Below, piece after piece: positions 1 through 10,101 of a stretch of 64,000 bases of DNA (position 1 is its first letter; every line of letters starts with the position of its first letter). The notes beneath the pieces are model-generated. The model was not told the DNA's origin. It was given only the letters and a program-made list of their open reading frames with translations, and searched no databases. A program made the position numbers and the translations under genes. Source of the DNA: Flavobacterium sp. JAD_PAG50586_2 (GTDB taxonomy: Bacteria; Bacteroidota; Bacteroidia; Flavobacteriales; Flavobacteriaceae); contig CP096136.1 of assembly GCA_023213215.1 (NCBI GenBank), positions 186,001 to 250,000 on the forward strand. Direction: 5' to 3'.

Positions 1-669
1 AAAGCAAGTATTTCAGACGATCTCGAAAACAAGATTATTGCCGAACAAAAATTAGGAAAAACCGTTTCCTATATTGCTGTTGATGGCATTGCAGTTGGAT
101 TTGTGACGATTACTGATGCAATCAAAGCTTCCAGCAAAGAAGCAATAAAGGAATTAATGCGGCAAGGGGTTGAAGTAATTATGATTACAGGCGACAATAT
201 CAATACGGCCAAAGCAGTTGCCGATGAATTAGGCCTGTCATCTTATAAAGCAGGCTCTTTACCGGAAGATAAATTAAATGAAATCAAACGCTTACAGGCA
301 GAAGGCAAAATTGTGGCAATGGCTGGCGATGGTATAAATGATGCTCCGGCGTTGGCACAAGCCGATATTGGAATTGCAATGGGAACAGGAACCGACGTAG
401 CCATAGAAAGTGCCAAAATTACTCTGGTAAAGGGCGATTTACAAGGCATTGTAAAGGCTAAGACTTTAAGCCACGCAGTTATGAGAAATATTAAGCAAAA
501 TCTATTTTTCGCCTTTTTCTATAACGTGCTTGGTGTACCAATTGCAGCAGGAGTTTTATATCCGTTTTTCGGAATTCTATTATCCCCAATGATTGCAGCT
601 TTAGCAATGTCGTTCAGTTCGGTATCAGTAATTGTAAATGCATTGCGACTGCGAAATTTAAAACTTTAA
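1..669 (+). CDS. Cu(I)-type P1B-ATPase, C-terminal part (5' end outside window)
   Basis: The frame is open from base 1 and encodes the last 222 residues of a heavy-metal P-type ATPase that pumps metal out of the cytoplasm. The hinge motif [18 protein letters not shown] and the [20 protein letters not shown] signature of the phosphorylation domain are visible, followed by the last two membrane helices. Those helices carry FYN and M-SFSSVSV, the residue pattern known for Cu(I)-selective P1B-1 pumps. The DKTGT phosphorylation site and N-terminal metal-binding domains lie upstream of the window. It sits 3 bp before an exported protein and a multicopper oxidase, which fits a copper-resistance operon. 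Copper specificity is inferred from the membrane signature. Confidence 0.93.
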   Translation, partial: KASISDDLENKIIAEQKLGKTVSYIAVDGIAVGFVTITDAIKASSKEAIKELMRQGVEVIMITGDNINTAKAVADELGLSSYKAGSLPEDKLNEIKRLQAEGKIVAMAGDGINDAPALAQADIGIAMGTGTDVAIESAKITLVKGDLQGIVKAKTLSHAVMRNIKQNLFFAFFYNVLGVPIAAGVLYPFFGILLSPMIAALAMSFSSVSVIVNALRLRNLKL

Positions 670-672
670 AAA

Positions 673-1377
673 ATGAAGATAACCACATTACTTTTCCCAG
701 CATTTGTAGCAATTTTATTTTCATCTGTTTCTATACCCGAAGTAAAAGTATCGGGAGCCATGAAAAACATAATGATGAAAGGTGATTTGAATGCTTATGC
801 AAATTTAGACACCTTACCCAAAATGAACCTTTATGCGATTGGTCCAATTGAAGGGCTTAAGGGCGAAGCGGTTATTTTAAATGGGGAAATTTACTCAAGT
901 CAGAAAATCGACAATAAGATTATAAACGGAAAAGGCAAGGTTTCAAAAATGGCTATGCTCGTTTACAGCTATGTCGAAAATTGGGAAGCGTTTGTAGTGA
1001 GCGCCAAAGTTTCAAATTATACTGAACTGGAAGCTTTAATTTCACAAACTGCCAAACAAAATGGATATGATATTACAATGCCTTTTGCTTTCAAAATTGA
1101 AGCTAAGCCACAATCCGTTAATTACCATATCATAGATTGGAAAACAGGCGTTAATCATACAATGGAAAACCACAAACAATTCGCCTTTTCGGGAAAATCA
1201 CAAAATAGCAATGCTACTTTTTTAGGTTTTTATTCAGACCATCATCAAAGTGTTTTTACACACCATACTACAAATATGCATGTCCATGTTTTAGATGAAA
1301 AGAGTAAAAATGTGGGACATTTAGATGATATTAAGGTAAATTCTATGATAACAATTTATCTTCCAAAGCTGAAATAA
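673..1377 (+). CDS. Exported acetolactate-decarboxylase-like protein
   Basis: A 234-residue protein with an N-terminal hydrophobic signal and overall similarity to the alpha-acetolactate decarboxylase (BudA) family. It has the early segment GAMKNIMMKGDLNAYANLDT, a central IGPIEGLKGEAVILNGE stretch and a late histidine cluster HHTTNMHVHVLD that matches the family's metal (Zn) ligands. Classical BudA is cytosolic and decarboxylates acetolactate to acetoin. Here a signal peptide and position inside a copper operon (3 bp after the ATPase, 16 bp before the multicopper oxidase) argue for an extracytoplasmic role. Family membership is moderately sure; the substrate is unknown. Confidence 0.75.
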   Translation: MKITTLLFPAFVAILFSSVSIPEVKVSGAMKNIMMKGDLNAYANLDTLPKMNLYAIGPIEGLKGEAVILNGEIYSSQKIDNKIINGKGKVSKMAMLVYSYVENWEAFVVSAKVSNYTELEALISQTAKQNGYDITMPFAFKIEAKPQSVNYHIIDWKTGVNHTMENHKQFAFSGKSQNSNATFLGFYSDHHQSVFTHHTTNMHVHVLDEKSKNVGHLDDIKVNSMITIYLPKLK

Positions 1378-1393
1378 TTTTAAATTATTAAAA

Positions 1394-4012
1394 ATGAAAA
1401 AAAATATTCTGATAGTAATAGTACTAATGTTCAGTTTAGGTTCAATTGCTCAGGTCAAAAAAGAAATCCAGCAAACTTTTTACACTTGTGTTATGCACCC
1501 CGAAATTCATTCGCCAAGACCAGGTAAATGCCCAAAATGTGGAATGGCATTGGTAAAAGAAAAACCAAAACAGGTGAAGGCAACTGCAAAACCAAAAGCT
1601 GTAACTCCTGTTAAAAAGGCAACACCTGAAAAGGCTAAATCTTCCTCCACAGATAAACTCGACCCGCATAAAGGACATGATATGAAAAGCATGGAGAAAA
1701 CAACAATAAGTCCTCCCATAAAAAAAAGAATAATAAAAGACGAGCCACCAAAAGTAGTCCGATACGATTTATATATTCGTGATACAGTGGTAAATTTTTC
1801 AGGAAAATCAAGAAGAGCAATTGCAGTCAATGGTCAGATACCAATGCCTACGTTGACTTTTACTGAAGGTGATACCGCAGAGATTTATGTCCATAACGAA
1901 CTCGATGAAGAAACATCATTACACTGGCATGGCTTGTTTTTGCCCAATAAGGAAGATGGTGTGCCCAATCTTACTCAAATGCCAATAAAGCCACACAGTA
2001 TTTACAAATATTCTTTTCCAATCCGGCAGCACGGTACACACTGGTACCATAGCCATTCAGGATTGCAGGAACAAATCGGGATGTATGGCTCTTTTGTGAT
2101 GAACAAAAGAAATTCCGATCCGAATTTCCGCAAAGGTATTGACGATTTGCCAACCGTTCCGGTTATTTTAAGTGAATGGACTGATATCAACCCAGAAAAT
2201 ATCCATAGGATGTTGCACAATGCCTCAGATTGGTTTGCAATAAAAAAAGGAACAACCCAAAGTTATGGGGAAGCCATACAGCAAGGTTATTTCAAAACCA
2301 AGGTTATCAATGAATGGAAGAGAATGAACGCTATGGATGTAAGCGATGTCTATTATGAGAAATTTTTAATTAATGGGAAAAATGAGAGCCAGCTTTCGCA
2401 GTTTAAATCTGGTGATAAGGTAAGGTTACGCGTGTCAAATGGAGGTGCTTCAAGTAATTTCTGGCTTACCTATGCCGGAGGCAAAATTACCGTTGTCGCA
2501 AGTGATGGTAATGATGTGGAACCAGTTGAGGTAGACCGTTTGCTTATTGCAGTTTCTGAAACCTATGACGTTGTACTGACAATTCCGGCAGAAAATACAT
2601 CCTACGAGTTTTTAGCCACACCGGAAGACCGTACAAAATCAACATCTATTTACATCGGCAACGGCATCAAACAGCTTATTTCACCTTTACCCAAATTGAA
2701 ATACTTCGAGGGAATGCAGATGATGAACGACATGATGAAGATGAACGGCGACCTTGACGATATGGGAATGCAGATGTCATTAAACCAAATGGACATGAAT
2801 ACCGTAATGTATCCCGAAATCACAGGCCCACAAGAAAAAGGATCTAAAGAAATGCCCATGGAAATGGACAACGGGAAAAGTAAAAACGAAACCCCATATA
2901 AAATGCAGGGAATGGATAAGGACGAAAAGCAAAATCACTCCGGGCACGACATGGGCAATATGGCAAATAAATACAATCCTAATGAACTTGCAGATATCGT
3001 AACATTAAACTATGCGATGCTAAAATCGCCAACAATCACTGCATTATCAAAAGACGCTCCGGTTCGGGAACTAAAGTTTGAACTGACGGGAAATATGAAC
3101 CGTTATGTTTGGAGCCTGGACAATAAAGTCGTTTCCGAATCCGACAAGATCCTGATTAAAAAGGGAGAAATTTTGCGAATCGTTTTGCATAACAATTCCA
3201 TGATGCGGCACCCAATGCACTTGCATGGCCACGATTTCAGGGTCATTAATGGGCACGGTGACTATGCGCCTTTGAAAAACATCATCGACATCATGCCGAT
3301 GGAAACCGATACTATTGAATTCGCTGCAAGCGAGGACGGTGGCGACTGGTTCTTTCATTGTCATATTTTGTATCACATGATGAGCGGAATGGGCAGGGTT
3401 TTCAGTTATGAAAATTCACCTCCCAATCCTGAAATACCAAATCCGAAATTGGCTCAGCGAAAGTTATTTGCCGATGATCGAAAATTCCACCTCATGGCAG
3501 AAAATGATTTCGCCACTAACGGCAATGACGGAATGGTAATGATTGCCAACACACGTTGGAGTATCGGAACCGAGTGGCGATTGGGCTATAATGACCATCA
3601 CGGTTACGAAACAGAAACGCATATTGGAAGGTATATTGGAAAGATGCAATGGCTGATGCCCTTTATAGGTTTCGATTGGAGGTACAGGGAGATGGAAGAA
3701 GGTGACATGGAAGAAAATATTTTCGGACAGTCAAATACCAAAGACAACCGCTCTGTTTTCAGTGCAGGATTAGAATATACCTTGCCAATGCTTATAAAGG
3801 CACAGGCTGAGGTGTTTACAGATGGTAATTTCAGGTTTCAGTTAGAACGAATGGATATTCCGCTTTCCAAAAGGGTAAGAATGGATTTAATGTGGAATAC
3901 AGACAAAGAATACATGGCAGGATTACGATACATTATTAAAAGAAATTTTAGTGCCCGAACTCATTATGATAGCGACATGGGATTTGGTATTGGTGCAAGT
4001 TTTAACTATTAA
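1394..4012 (+). CDS. Multicopper oxidase fused to heavy-metal-binding domain and CopB-like barrel
   Basis: An 872-residue protein that combines three modules. After a signal peptide (about residues 1-20) comes a heavy-metal-binding domain with CVMHPEIHSPRPGKCPKCG (about 30-55). A CopA-type multicopper oxidase follows, with all four copper motifs: LHWHG, HWYHSHSG, HPMHLHGHDF and HCHILYHMMSG. A Met/His-rich insert (about 430-520) resembles the Cu(I)-binding Met regions of PcoA/CueO. The last 180 residues (from about 690) look like the CopB outer-membrane protein, with repeated strands such as WSIGTEWRLGYNDHHGYETE. It probably oxidises Cu(I) at the outer membrane or periplasm. PcoA and PcoB functions are separate proteins in proteobacteria. 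Confidence 0.9.
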   Translation: MKKNILIVIVLMFSLGSIAQVKKEIQQTFYTCVMHPEIHSPRPGKCPKCGMALVKEKPKQVKATAKPKAVTPVKKATPEKAKSSSTDKLDPHKGHDMKSMEKTTISPPIKKRIIKDEPPKVVRYDLYIRDTVVNFSGKSRRAIAVNGQIPMPTLTFTEGDTAEIYVHNELDEETSLHWHGLFLPNKEDGVPNLTQMPIKPHSIYKYSFPIRQHGTHWYHSHSGLQEQIGMYGSFVMNKRNSDPNFRKGIDDLPTVPVILSEWTDINPENIHRMLHNASDWFAIKKGTTQSYGEAIQQGYFKTKVINEWKRMNAMDVSDVYYEKFLINGKNESQLSQFKSGDKVRLRVSNGGASSNFWLTYAGGKITVVASDGNDVEPVEVDRLLIAVSETYDVVLTIPAENTSYEFLATPEDRTKSTSIYIGNGIKQLISPLPKLKYFEGMQMMNDMMKMNGDLDDMGMQMSLNQMDMNTVMYPEITGPQEKGSKEMPMEMDNGKSKNETPYKMQGMDKDEKQNHSGHDMGNMANKYNPNELADIVTLNYAMLKSPTITALSKDAPVRELKFELTGNMNRYVWSLDNKVVSESDKILIKKGEILRIVLHNNSMMRHPMHLHGHDFRVINGHGDYAPLKNIIDIMPMETDTIEFAASEDGGDWFFHCHILYHMMSGMGRVFSYENSPPNPEIPNPKLAQRKLFADDRKFHLMAENDFATNGNDGMVMIANTRWSIGTEWRLGYNDHHGYETETHIGRYIGKMQWLMPFIGFDWRYREMEEGDMEENIFGQSNTKDNRSVFSAGLEYTLPMLIKAQAEVFTDGNFRFQLERMDIPLSKRVRMDLMWNTDKEYMAGLRYIIKRNFSARTHYDSDMGFGIGASFNY

Positions 4013-4087
4013 AAAAAGAAAATGAATAAATTTCTATTGCTTTTTTTTATTAAAAACTATAAATAAAAAATCACTATTTTTACAATC

Positions 4088-4414
4088 GTGAAATTCTTAA
4101 ATTACATATTAGCAATCTATTTGGTAGCACTCTCGTGTTTACCGTGTGCCGATATTGAAATAAATAGTGCTGCGCATAGAGCTGCTGAAATTGCTTCTAA
4201 TCATGGTGAGCATTCCCATGATAAAGAAAACGATTTATGTTCTCCTTTTTGTAGTTGTAATTGTTGTGGCTCTCAAATAGTAAGTTACTTTAAAGTGTTA
4301 AGCTATAATTTTGCAGTAGTTTCTAAAAGTATTAAAACCCAATTACCGTCTTACACCTCTGAATTTGCTTCCAATTTCTACGGAAGTATTTGGCAACCAC
4401 CTCAAATAGCATAA
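4088..4414 (+). CDS. Small exported Cys/His-rich protein (DUF6660-like)
   Basis: A 108-residue protein with GTG start, an N-terminal hydrophobic segment ending in LSCLPCAD, then a metal-binding-looking stretch with HGEHSHDKEN and CSPFCSCNCCG. This layout matches a small family often found directly before Cus-type efflux genes in Flavobacteria. It lies 94 bp upstream of cusA. It may bind copper or zinc in the periplasm; this role is inferred from composition and context only. A TATTTTTA box just before the start is a possible -7 promoter element, and a short GC hairpin (about 4423-4437) follows the gene. Confidence 0.7.
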   Translation: MKFLNYILAIYLVALSCLPCADIEINSAAHRAAEIASNHGEHSHDKENDLCSPFCSCNCCGSQIVSYFKVLSYNFAVVSKSIKTQLPSYTSEFASNFYGSIWQPPQIA

Positions 4415-4508
4415 TGATACCCGAGTAATTTCGGGTTAGAAAGTTGTGACCTTTCACAAATAATAGCAAAAGCATTTTGCTGATTTCTAATTCATTATAA
4501 TATTTTCA

Positions 4509-7500
4509 ATGTTAGACAAAATCATACAATTCAGTATAAAGAACAAGTTTATAATACTCTTATTCACTTTGGTTCTGATAGCTTGGGGTAGCTATTCTGT
4601 AAAACAATTACCACTCGATGCATTGCCTGATGTAACAAACAATCAAGTACAAATATTGACTACCGCACCCACTTTGGCAGCACAAGAAGTCGAGCAGTTA
4701 ATCACTTACCCTATCGAACAATCAGTAAAGACAATACCAAAAGTTATTGAACTTCGGAGCTTTTCTCGTTTTGGATTGTCTGTCGTTACAGTTGTTTTCG
4801 AAGACGAAGCCGATATATATTGGGCACGGGAACAAGTTTTTCAGCGCTTAAAGCAAGCAGAGGAAAACATTCCAAAATACATAGGGTCACCCGAACTCGC
4901 ACCAATAACAACCGGATTGGGCGAAATATACCAATACGATGTATATGCCAAAAAAGGGTACGAAGATAAATATACCGTAACCGATTTAAGAACCATTCAG
5001 GATTGGATTGTAGCACCTCAATTACAAGGTATAAAAGGCGTAGCCGAAGTAAGCACTTGGGGAGGAAGCCTAAAACAATATGAGATATCAGTAAATCCCA
5101 ATCAATTAAACAGTGCAGGTGTTACCATTACTGAAATTTTTGATGCGCTCGAAAGCAACAATCAAAATACAGGTGGTGCCTATATTGAAAAAGACCAGTA
5201 TGCTTATTTCATTCGGGGTGTGGGTATGGCAACAGGCATTAAGGATTTAGAGAATGTCGTTGTAAAAAACAGAAATGGCTCGCCGGTTTTAGTACGTGAT
5301 GTTGCCACAGTTCAGCAAGGAACAGCACTACGATTTGGCGCAACTACCAAAGATGGTAAAGGCGAAATTGTGGGCGGATTAGCTTTGATGCTAAAAGGCG
5401 AAAACTCTAGCGCAGTCGTTGATAGGGTAAAAGAAAAAATGATTCAAATCAATAAAACCCTGCCCGAAGGTGTTGTTGCCGAAGCATTCATTGACAGAGG
5501 GAAATTAGTCGATAGCGCCATTGGAACAGTTACTAAAAACTTATTGGAAGGCGCATTGATTGTGATTTTTGTGTTAATATTATTTTTAGGGAATCTTCGT
5601 GCCGGATTAATTGTAGCTTCTGTAATTCCACTTTCCATGCTTTTTGCAGTAATACTGATGAACCATTTTGGAGTAAGCGGAAACCTAATGAGTTTAGGCG
5701 CAATCGATTTTGGAATAATTGTCGATGGTGCGGTTATTATTGTCGAAGCCACAATGCACCATTTGCAAAAACTCAAACGACAGAAAAACTTAACCCAATC
5801 CGAAATGGATAGTGAAGTATACAAATCAGCTTCAAAAATTCGGAACAGTGCCGCCTTTGGTGAAATAATAATCCTAATCGTTTACCTGCCAATATTGGCA
5901 TTAGTGGGAACAGAAGGCAAAATGTTCAAACCAATGGCGATGACAGTAGGTTTTGCGGTTATAGGCGCCTTTATTTTGTCTTTGACCTATGTGCCAATGA
6001 TGAGTGCCATGTTTTTATCAAAAGATACTAAACACAAAATTAATTTTAGTGATAAAATGATGGCGTGGTTTGAAAAAATATACACACCATTTTTAGACAG
6101 GGCATTACGTTTCAAAAAAGCAGTTTTAGCCATTTCACTAGCGATGTTTGTCTTTGCCATTATCGTTTTTCAAAATATGGGAGGCGAATTTATTCCCACT
6201 ATCGAAGAAGGCGATTTGGCAATCAATGCGACCATTATGACTGGAAGTTCACTTTCGCAAATGGTAGAAACGACAACCAAATACGAAAAATTATTAAAGG
6301 CAAAATTCCCTGATATAAAAACCATCGTAACCAAAATTGGAAGTGGCGAAATTCCAACTGACCCCATGCCAATTGAAAGTGGCGATTTAATTATAGTGCT
6401 AAAAGACAAATCCGAATGGACATCTGCCGACAATTGGGAAGATTTAGCCAATTTAATGAAAGAGGAAATGGAAAAAATTCCTGGCGCAGCTATCGAAATC
6501 TCACAACCCATTCAGATGCGTTTTAACGAATTAATGACGGGAAGCCGAAGTGACATTGCTATTAAAATTTTTGGAGATGATTTAGAAGTGTTAGACAACA
6601 AAGCCAAGGAATTAATAGGTAAAATCAATAAGATTGAGGGGATTGGCGATTTAAAAGCCGATAAGGTAACAGGCTTGCCTCAAATTACAATAAAATACGA
6701 TTACAATAAAATTGCTTTGTATGGTTTGAATATAAAAGACATAAATCAAATTATAAGGGCTTCATTTGCAGGAGAAAGTGCAGGTAAAATCTACGAAGAA
6801 AGCAAACGATTTGATGTGGTAGTACGAATGAGTGCCGCCAACAGAACGGATATTACCGATGTTTCTAATCTTTTTATTCCATTGCCCAACGGACAACAGG
6901 TACCACTATCACAAGTCGCATCCATCAATTACGAACAAGGTCCAGTCCAGGTTTCCCGAGAAGATGGTAAACGAAGAATTACCGTTGGTTTGAATGTTCG
7001 TGGTCGTGATGTAAAAAGTGTGGTGGAAGAAATCCAACAAAAATTAGAAACCAATTTCAAACTTCCGGCAGGATATTATATTACGTATGGCGGACAGTTT
7101 GAAAATCTGGTAGAAGCCAACAAACGTCTTTCGGTAGCTTTACCAATCGCTTTAGCATTAATTATGGTGTTGTTATTTTTTACATTCAATAGTATGAAAC
7201 AAGCAGCGTTAATTTTTACAGCCATTCCACTATCAGCAATCGGTGGTGTTTTTGCACTTTGGTTACGAGGAATGCCATTTAGTATTTCAGCAGGAATTGG
7301 TTTTATTGCTTTATTTGGTATCGCAGTATTGAACGGAATTGTATTAATATCCTATTTCAACCAACTCAAATCCGAAGGAATAACCGACCCATTACAACGC
7401 GTTTTAATCGGTACAAAAACAAGATTGCGACCAGTATTAATGACCGCTGCGGTAGCTTCATTAGGATTTTTGCCGATGGCATTATCAACCAGTGGCGGTG

Positions 7501-7643
7501 CAGAAGTACAAAAACCATTAGCAACGGTAGTTATTGGCGGATTAGTTTCGGCAACATTACTAACGCTGATTGTTTTACCAATACTTTATCTATTATTCGA
7601 GAGAGGAATTAAAAAAGAAAAAACATGTCAAATCCAATTGTAA
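4509..7643 (+). CDS. cusA: CusA-type heavy-metal RND efflux transporter
   Basis: A full-length 1044-residue RND inner-membrane pump. It begins with the usual MLDKIIQFSIKNKF helix, has two large periplasmic loops and twelve expected membrane helices. The motif FGIIVDGAVIIVEA, with the VDGAV acidic residue in TM4, is typical of the heavy-metal efflux (HME) subgroup that exports Cu(I)/Ag(I) or Zn/Co/Cd. It is followed by the outer-membrane channel (19-bp overlap) and the membrane fusion protein, giving a complete tripartite exporter with order A-C-B. The copper context makes Cu(I)/Ag(I) likely, but the metal is not provable from sequence. Confidence 0.93.
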   Translation: MLDKIIQFSIKNKFIILLFTLVLIAWGSYSVKQLPLDALPDVTNNQVQILTTAPTLAAQEVEQLITYPIEQSVKTIPKVIELRSFSRFGLSVVTVVFEDEADIYWAREQVFQRLKQAEENIPKYIGSPELAPITTGLGEIYQYDVYAKKGYEDKYTVTDLRTIQDWIVAPQLQGIKGVAEVSTWGGSLKQYEISVNPNQLNSAGVTITEIFDALESNNQNTGGAYIEKDQYAYFIRGVGMATGIKDLENVVVKNRNGSPVLVRDVATVQQGTALRFGATTKDGKGEIVGGLALMLKGENSSAVVDRVKEKMIQINKTLPEGVVAEAFIDRGKLVDSAIGTVTKNLLEGALIVIFVLILFLGNLRAGLIVASVIPLSMLFAVILMNHFGVSGNLMSLGAIDFGIIVDGAVIIVEATMHHLQKLKRQKNLTQSEMDSEVYKSASKIRNSAAFGEIIILIVYLPILALVGTEGKMFKPMAMTVGFAVIGAFILSLTYVPMMSAMFLSKDTKHKINFSDKMMAWFEKIYTPFLDRALRFKKAVLAISLAMFVFAIIVFQNMGGEFIPTIEEGDLAINATIMTGSSLSQMVETTTKYEKLLKAKFPDIKTIVTKIGSGEIPTDPMPIESGDLIIVLKDKSEWTSADNWEDLANLMKEEMEKIPGAAIEISQPIQMRFNELMTGSRSDIAIKIFGDDLEVLDNKAKELIGKINKIEGIGDLKADKVTGLPQITIKYDYNKIALYGLNIKDINQIIRASFAGESAGKIYEESKRFDVVVRMSAANRTDITDVSNLFIPLPNGQQVPLSQVASINYEQGPVQVSREDGKRRITVGLNVRGRDVKSVVEEIQQKLETNFKLPAGYYITYGGQFENLVEANKRLSVALPIALALIMVLLFFTFNSMKQAALIFTAIPLSAIGGVFALWLRGMPFSISAGIGFIALFGIAVLNGIVLISYFNQLKSEGITDPLQRVLIGTKTRLRPVLMTAAVASLGFLPMALSTSGGAEVQKPLATVVIGGLVSATLLTLIVLPILYLLFERGIKKEKTCQIQL

Positions 7644-8824
7644 CAATAGTTGTTTTATTACTCAGTACATTTTCATTTGCTCAAAACAGCCAAACAATAA
7701 CGTTAGAAAAAGCCATTGAAAAAGCAAAGGCAAATAACATCGATTTAAAAATTGCTGATAAAGAAATCGAAAAGCAAACGCTTCTCAAGAAAACAGCTTT
7801 TCAGGTAGATCCTCTGCAAGTGCAATACCAAGGCGGACAGTTCAATAGTGTTGATTACGACCACAATATTTCTATTCAGCAATATTTTCCAATTGGTAAA
7901 ATCACAAAAGCCAATCGCCAGCTTCAGGAAGAACTGGCAAAATTGGCTGAAAAACGAAAAGCATTGACAGAATATGAAATTGAAAAAGCAGTATCGTTAG
8001 CCTATTATCAATACTTATATGGCGTTTCTATTCAGAAGCTAAACAATGAATTGAACGACATTTATACCAAGTTTCTAAAAAATGCAGAACTTCGTTTTCA
8101 AACAGGAGAAAGTGGTAATATCGAAGTAATAAGTGCCAAAGCCAAAGTAAAGGATATCGAAACCCAAAAAGCACAATTAGAATATGATTTGGTGGTCTAT
8201 CAAAAACAATTGCAATACTTTGTTCAAACAGATGAAAATATTGTGCCTGATACCAATACACCTTTGCAATATGCCAATCCAACCGATTTGAATAATGCAA
8301 AAGTGGAAGGATTAGTAACCGATTACTATACACAGCAAATTTCAGTATATCAAAAGGAAGCCAATACTTTTAAGGCAATGAGAACACCAAAACTAGGTTT
8401 GGGGTATTTCGGTCAAACTATCGATACAAAATCCTATTTTCAGGGCTTTACAGCAGGATTGCAAATTCCATTATTCGGCGGTGCAAACACGGCAAAAGCT
8501 AAGGCATCTGCAATTAGTATTTCGCAATCGCAATTAGAGTTAGACAAAAGCAAACTGACTTTAAAATTACAGAAAGAGGAATTACAAAATGAATTCGAAA
8601 AGCAGAGAAAAGCATTAGTTTATTACCAAAACGAAGGATTGCAATATGCCGAACAAATTATTACAACGGCTCAAAAAAGTTATGCTAATGGCGATATGAG
8701 TTATTGGTCGTACATCAGTTTTTTAAACCAGGCGATTGATATTAAAAAACAAAATGCTGAAGCTGTTAATGCTTACAATCAAAGTGCTATCCAATTGCAA
8801 TTTCCATCTTTCAACAATAATTAA
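7625..8824 (+). CDS. cusC: TolC/CusC-type outer-membrane efflux channel
   Basis: A 399-residue TolC-family protein with signal peptide (MSNPIVTIVVLLLSTFSFAQ) and two coiled helical repeats typical of the channel: long stretches such as LEKAIEKAKANNIDLKIADK near the N-terminus and a second copy after residue about 215. Its start overlaps the end of cusA by 19 bp, indicating translational coupling. It provides the outer-membrane exit duct for the tripartite metal exporter. The length is normal for Bacteroidota CusC homologues. Confidence 0.88.
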   Translation: MSNPIVTIVVLLLSTFSFAQNSQTITLEKAIEKAKANNIDLKIADKEIEKQTLLKKTAFQVDPLQVQYQGGQFNSVDYDHNISIQQYFPIGKITKANRQLQEELAKLAEKRKALTEYEIEKAVSLAYYQYLYGVSIQKLNNELNDIYTKFLKNAELRFQTGESGNIEVISAKAKVKDIETQKAQLEYDLVVYQKQLQYFVQTDENIVPDTNTPLQYANPTDLNNAKVEGLVTDYYTQQISVYQKEANTFKAMRTPKLGLGYFGQTIDTKSYFQGFTAGLQIPLFGGANTAKAKASAISISQSQLELDKSKLTLKLQKEELQNEFEKQRKALVYYQNEGLQYAEQIITTAQKSYANGDMSYWSYISFLNQAIDIKKQNAEAVNAYNQSAIQLQFPSFNNN

Positions 8825-8835
8825 TATTCAACCAC

Positions 8836-10071
8836 ATGAAAAATATAATAATAAATAACAGTTTAAAAGCAAGAATTAAAATCAATCTCTTGGTTCTTTC
8901 TTCTTGTTTCTTTCTTCTAATTTCTTGCGGCGAAAAGAAAACTGAAGAAGCTCATGAAGAAGAAAAATCAGAAACCGAAGTTGCCTTGACCGAGGCACAG
9001 TTTAAAACTATTGGTATCGAAACGGGCAGTATCGAGATGAAAAACCTTAACACAGTGATCAAAGCCAATGGTTATACGGCAGTTCCTCCACAGAACATGG
9101 CCAACATATCTACTTTAATTGGTGGTGTTGTAAAAGATATTTATGTGTTAGAAGGAACGTATGTTTCAAAAGGTAAAACATTGGCAACAATTCAAAACCT
9201 TGAAGTTACTGAAATGCAGGAAGATTATAATTCTGCTATTGCAAACATTGAATACTTGCAATTAGAATACAACCGCCAAAAAACATTGAGCGATGAAAAT
9301 GTAAATCCGCGCAAGACATTTCAAGAGGTAAAATCAAAATTAGCCGTAGAAAGAGCAAGAGCACAGGCAGCTAAAAACAAACTTCAGGCATTGCATGTCA
9401 GTTTAACAGGAAACACGTCGCTAATTCCAATTGTGTCGCCAATTAGTGGTTATGTTGGTAAAATCAGCATAACCAAAGGTGCATATGCAGAAACAGGTGT
9501 GACACTTTTTGAAGTAGTCGATAACAGTCAAATGCACTTAGATTTAAATGTGTTTGAAAAAGACCTCGGTAAAATTTCCGTAGGTCAGGAAGTTGATTTT
9601 GTGCTAACCAATCAATCAAACAAATCAATCAAAGGAAAAATATTTGGTATCAATAAATCCTTTTCCAACGAAAGCAAAACCGTTGCGGTTCATGCCAAAA
9701 TTAACCCGGGTGATGCCAAAGATTTAATTTCCGGAATGTATGTTGCTGCTAATATCAACATCACAAATCAAACTGTTCAGGCATTGCCAAAAGATGCTAT
9801 TGTTAGGAATGGAGATAAATATTACATTTACATCCAGGAAGAGCAACACGAAGAAGCGACAAAAACAAAAGAGGCAGAACATAAACAAGAAGATGGCGAA
9901 GAGCACAACGAAATCCACTTTAAAGCTATTGAAGTTGTTCCGGGAACAAGCGATCTGGGATATACCGAAGTCAAATTGGTTGAGGAAATTCCGAGTGATG
10001 CAAAAATTGTAATAAAAGGTGCATTCTATTTATTGGCAACCTCAAAAGGCGGTGGCGAACACGAACATTAA
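8836..10071 (+). CDS. cusB: CusB-type membrane fusion lipoprotein
   Basis: A 411-residue periplasmic adaptor. The signal ends in a lipobox (LLISCGEKK), so it is probably a lipoprotein. A lipoyl/barrel-sandwich hybrid domain (GGVVKDIYVLEGTYVSKG and later SPISGYVGKISITKGAYAET) flanks a helical hairpin, and a beta-barrel domain follows. Near the C-terminus is an unusual Glu/His-rich insert (EEQHEEATKTKEAEHKQEDG and on to the second His), and the protein ends in GGGEHEH. These suggest direct metal binding. It links CusA to CusC and may hand metal to the pump. Confidence 0.9.
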   Translation: MKNIIINNSLKARIKINLLVLSSCFFLLISCGEKKTEEAHEEEKSETEVALTEAQFKTIGIETGSIEMKNLNTVIKANGYTAVPPQNMANISTLIGGVVKDIYVLEGTYVSKGKTLATIQNLEVTEMQEDYNSAIANIEYLQLEYNRQKTLSDENVNPRKTFQEVKSKLAVERARAQAAKNKLQALHVSLTGNTSLIPIVSPISGYVGKISITKGAYAETGVTLFEVVDNSQMHLDLNVFEKDLGKISVGQEVDFVLTNQSNKSIKGKIFGINKSFSNESKTVAVHAKINPGDAKDLISGMYVAANINITNQTVQALPKDAIVRNGDKYYIYIQEEQHEEATKTKEAEHKQEDGEEHNEIHFKAIEVVPGTSDLGYTEVKLVEEIPSDAKIVIKGAFYLLATSKGGGEHEH

Positions 10072-10101
10072 TATACTATATAACATTAAAAATTAAATCA
10101 A

